In this document: one piece after another, positions 61,432-64,000 of the stretch
How the letters are laid out: the number at the start of each line of letters is the position of its first letter
How positions within the stretch are numbered: position 1 is the first letter of the stretch
Assembly: GCA_022561875.1 (NCBI GenBank)
Contig: JADFQJ010000005.1
Span: 16,461 to 80,460 of the forward strand
Length of the DNA: 64,000 nucleotides
DNA from: Bacteroidota bacterium
GTDB lineage: Bacteria; Bacteroidota; Bacteroidia; Bacteroidales; VadinHA17
Direction of reading: 5' to 3'
Notes under the pieces: model-generated
Databases searched by the model: none
What the model was told of the DNA's origin: nothing
What the model saw: only the letters and a program-made list of their open reading frames with translations
Translations under genes and position numbers: made by a program

Positions 61432-63837
61432 ATGATAAAGAAAATTTTCCTCCTCCTTTTTTCTGTTTTTTCTCTTAGTCCGCTCCCGGCACAAAACCTG
61501 GTTGTTAAACGTGCTTCGGACAACAAACCGGTAGAAAATGTTGCCCTCTATAATAAAAGCCGGACTGTTTCAGTCTATACTAATAGTAATGGGATTGCAT
61601 CTCTTGATCGCTTTAATCCCGGCGACAGCATCTTTTTTCAGCATCCGTCATTTAATAAAGTTGTTTATACAAAACAAATGCTGAATAAACTGGATTTAAC
61701 CGTCATGCTGGAGAAAAAAATCTGGATGCTTGATGAGTTCGTGATTTCTGCCAGCAAATGGGAGCAGAAAATCCGCGAAATACCTAATAAAATAAAAATC
61801 TTAAGAAACCACGATATTTCCTTTAATAATCCACAAACTGCGGCCGATCTGCTTGCCGGTTCAAATGAAGTGTTTATACAGAAAAGTCAGCTTGGTGGCG
61901 GTAGTCCCATGATAAGGGGGTTCGCCACAAACTCCATTCTGCTTGTTCTTGATGGCGTAAGAATGAACAATGCAATTTACCGGAGCGGAAACCTTCAGAA
62001 CGTGATCTCCCTCGATCCGCATATCATTGAAAACACCGAAATAATATTCGGACCGGGATCGGTTGTTTACGGCAGTGATGCTCTGGGTGGTGTTATGGAT
62101 TTTCATACGAAACGGGCGCTGCTTTCTACCGGTGAAAAGAATAACTTCTCACTCAATACATTTGCCAGGTATTCTTCAGTAAACAAAGAAAATACAGGAC
62201 ATCTCGATTTCAATATTGGTTCAGAAAAGTGGGCGTCTCTTACCAGTATCTCTGTCAGTAAATATGACAACCTGAAAATGGGGACCAGAAAAAATCCTGA
62301 TTACCGGCGTTATGAATATGCAAAAAGGATCAATAATATCGATTCGGTTTTTAAAAACCCAAATCCAAATATCCAAAAGTTTTCGGGTTACAGTCAAATA
62401 AACCTGATGCAGAAAATACGCTTCCGCCCGAATGAACATCTCAATATGAATTATACTTTTCATTTGTCAAGATTATCAGATGTACCCAGATACGATCGCC
62501 TGATTCAATACAAAGATGATCATCTAAAATATGCTGAATGGTACTATGGTCCGCAAAAATGGACCATGCATTCATTCAATGCCAGTTATGATAATCCCTG
62601 TGTTGTTTTCGATGCTATACAACTTACAATGGCCGGCCAGGCATATGAAGAAAGCAGGCACGACAGAGAATTGGGAAAAACAGAAATCCGTCATCGGACA
62701 GAAAACGTTAATACTCTTTCCCTGAACCTCGATATGGACAAGAAAATAAATGAGCGACAGGATTTTTATTACGGATTTGAGTTTGTTTTTAACGATGTGA
62801 ATTCCATTGCAGAAAGAGAAAATATTATTTCAGGAGCAGTTTTACCGGAAGCTACCCGCTATCCTGACGGGGATAATAAATATCGTACCGCTGCAGTATA
62901 CTACAGTTATAAAAATAATTTCAATGATTTCTTTACCCTGAATACGGGTACCCGCCTGAACTATATTAACCTGAGTTCCACCCTGGTTGATAATTCTTTT
63001 TATAACTTCCCTTTTGATAAAATCTTACTGAACACTATGGCTCTTAACGGGTCGGCCGGACTGGTTTTCAGACCAAATGAAAAATGGCAGATAAATTTAA
63101 ATGCTTCGTCAGGGTTCAGAGCGCCAAATATCGACGATGTTGCAAAAATATTTGATTCCGAGCCAGGAAGTGTTATTGTACCTAACCACGATCTTGATCC
63201 TGAATACGCATATAATCTTGATCTTGGGTTTATCAGAGAGTTCTCAGACAAATTTCATTTTGAAATAACCGGTTTTTATACATTCCTCAGGAATGCTATG
63301 GTCCGAAGGGATTTTGTTTTTAACGGCCAGGATTCTATAATGTACGATGGTCAGTACAGTAAAGTTCAAGCCGTTGTAAATGCCAGCAGCGCTACGCTCT
63401 ATGGAGTAAACCTGAATTTAGACGCTGAAATACGGGAATATCTTTCATTTAACATAACCCTGAACTATACATTTGGTGAGGATTATGAAGATATTCCACT
63501 GCGGCATGTTGCACCCTTTTTCGGAAGCGCTCACCTTGTGTATGAAAATCAACATCTGCAGATCGATCTTTTTGCAAACTTTAACGGTGAAAAGCCATAT
63601 GATAAAATATCACCTTCCGAGCAGTCAAAAACCCATATATATGCTGTTGATGATAACGGCAACCCCTATTCTCCCGCATGGTATACACTTAACCTGAAAA
63701 CTTCATACAGGTGGAATGAGCATTTTATTCTTTTCGCAGGGATTGAAAATATGCTGGATCACCGATACCGCCCATATTCATCAGGTATTGTTGCACCAGG
63801 CCGTAATTTTTTCTTTTCAATTAAATACACTATTTAG
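61432..63837 (+). CDS. TonB-dependent receptor, hemoglobin/siderophore type
   Basis: 801 residues from the ATG at 61432 (MIKKIFLLLFSVFSLSPLPAQ signal peptide); the track begins three codons earlier at a TTG. A ~75-residue carboxypeptidase-regulatory-like domain is followed by the plug (IREIPNKIKILRNHDI, QKSQLGGGSPMIRGFATNSILLVLDGVRMNNAIYRSGNLQ, GSVVYGSDALGG) and a 22-strand-type barrel ending with aromatic residue SIKYTI. The plug pattern is that of hemoglobin/transferrin/lactoferrin-type receptors. It probably imports heme or an iron complex using TonB energy. No TonB box partner genes are in the window; a spacer repeat follows. Confidence 0.9.
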   Translation: MIKKIFLLLFSVFSLSPLPAQNLVVKRASDNKPVENVALYNKSRTVSVYTNSNGIASLDRFNPGDSIFFQHPSFNKVVYTKQMLNKLDLTVMLEKKIWMLDEFVISASKWEQKIREIPNKIKILRNHDISFNNPQTAADLLAGSNEVFIQKSQLGGGSPMIRGFATNSILLVLDGVRMNNAIYRSGNLQNVISLDPHIIENTEIIFGPGSVVYGSDALGGVMDFHTKRALLSTGEKNNFSLNTFARYSSVNKENTGHLDFNIGSEKWASLTSISVSKYDNLKMGTRKNPDYRRYEYAKRINNIDSVFKNPNPNIQKFSGYSQINLMQKIRFRPNEHLNMNYTFHLSRLSDVPRYDRLIQYKDDHLKYAEWYYGPQKWTMHSFNASYDNPCVVFDAIQLTMAGQAYEESRHDRELGKTEIRHRTENVNTLSLNLDMDKKINERQDFYYGFEFVFNDVNSIAERENIISGAVLPEATRYPDGDNKYRTAAVYYSYKNNFNDFFTLNTGTRLNYINLSSTLVDNSFYNFPFDKILLNTMALNGSAGLVFRPNEKWQINLNASSGFRAPNIDDVAKIFDSEPGSVIVPNHDLDPEYAYNLDLGFIREFSDKFHFEITGFYTFLRNAMVRRDFVFNGQDSIMYDGQYSKVQAVVNASSATLYGVNLNLDAEIREYLSFNITLNYTFGEDYEDIPLRHVAPFFGSAHLVYENQHLQIDLFANFNGEKPYDKISPSEQSKTHIYAVDDNGNPYSPAWYTLNLKTSYRWNEHFILFAGIENMLDHRYRPYSSGIVAPGRNFFFSIKYTI

Positions 63838-63864
63838 TCCCCGTCTATAAATTCCGAAAGTTTA

Positions 63865-64000
63865 AATAAAGAGTAAAAATCACAAATGACAAGCACCAAA
63901 ACACAAATAAATCTCAATGACCCAAATCACAATATTCAAAGCTGTTTCGGTCATTTGGTAATTGATATTTGGAATTTATTTGTTATTTGTTTTTTGTTAT
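63865..64000. repeat. ACAAATAAATTCCAAAT-type inverted spacer repeat
   Basis: Words such as AAAACACAAATAAATCTCAATGACCC on the left are answered by CGGTCATTTGGTAATTGATA and TTTGGAATTTATTTGTTATT on the right, making a long imperfect palindrome centred about 63945 (CAAAGCTGTTTCGGTC). It may continue beyond the window edge. Such AAATGACAAATCCAAAT palindromes are, as I recall, widespread in Bacteroidota spacers. Confidence 0.6.

Noticed and set aside
1-64000. tRNA, rRNA, prophage, biosynthetic cluster or defence island
   Set aside because: Nothing resembling these was found by eye on either strand; most genes are core or envelope functions. A tRNAscan/Infernal run would settle small RNAs.

Overview
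The window is a chromosomal stretch of a Bacteroidota bacterium, most likely Bacteroidales or Marinilabiliales. This rests on the type IX secretion/gliding core porP-gldK-gldL-gldM-gldN, on gldH beside ricT, on many Bacteroidota-specific families (DUF4270, DUF4834, DUF4954, DUF5723, HU-SPOR protein), on low GC, on A-rich leaders without clear Shine-Dalgarno sites, and on promoters of the Bacteroidota type (TTG-N19/20-TAnnTTTG). No rRNA, tRNA, CRISPR array, prophage or plasmid feature was recognised. Species cannot be named from the sequence.

Layout. 1-5.2 kb (minus): a tightly packed run holB-ricT-gldH-trmB-atl-mrp-nifU (replication clamp loader, RicT, gliding lipoprotein, tRNA methylation, alkyltransferase-like protein, Fe-S carriers). 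5.4-14.7 kb: pgk, a small lipoprotein, a LuxE-like acyl ligase, an exported C1 peptidase, DUF502, MmcQ/YjbR and YraN proteins, metG, and an HU-like/SPOR protein. 15-23.7 kb: a surface-sugar block, wbpE-wbpD-wbpB-(TviB/WbpO-type dehydrogenase)-galE-rfbB, facing a large beta-helix protein (DUF4954). The first four genes fit synthesis of UDP-2,3-diacetamido-2,3-dideoxy-glucuronic acid. 23.7-25.3 kb: a rearranged spacer behind glmS, in which a roughly 225-base segment (including the last 18 codons and stop of glmS) occurs twice, flanking about 0.94 kb that carries a REP-associated Y1 transposase with paired palindromes. 25.2-29.4 kb (minus): glmS, a DUF4270 lipoprotein and a stand-alone GT5 N-terminal domain. 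29.5-35.5 kb: panC, then panD-flippase-like protein-rfaE2-radA-fused ABC ATPase. 35.5-40.5 kb: PBP1A and topA, divergent.

40.7-47.9 kb is the secretion locus: an arginase-fold protein with lost metal ligands, porP/sprF, gldK, gldL, gldM, gldN, closed by a hairpin terminator shared with the convergent manC. 49-54.6 kb: mlaE-mlaF, a methionine gamma-lyase-family enzyme, a 10-TM metal exporter-like protein, a radical SAM protein and DUF4834. 54.7-61.3 kb (minus) carries three large envelope proteins of unknown role (DUF5723 barrel, 706-residue lipoprotein, 923-residue DUF3352-like/propeller protein). A heme/siderophore-type TonB receptor ends the window.

Most genes are ordinary core or envelope genes. 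The unusual material lies in the spacers, which are full of short dispersed and tandem repeats, in the glmS-proximal duplication with its RAYT element, and in the conserved but apparently non-catalytic arginase-like protein at the head of the secretion locus. I did not find a clearly new multi-gene system; the three-gene envelope group at 54.7-61.3 kb is the best candidate for an undescribed function.
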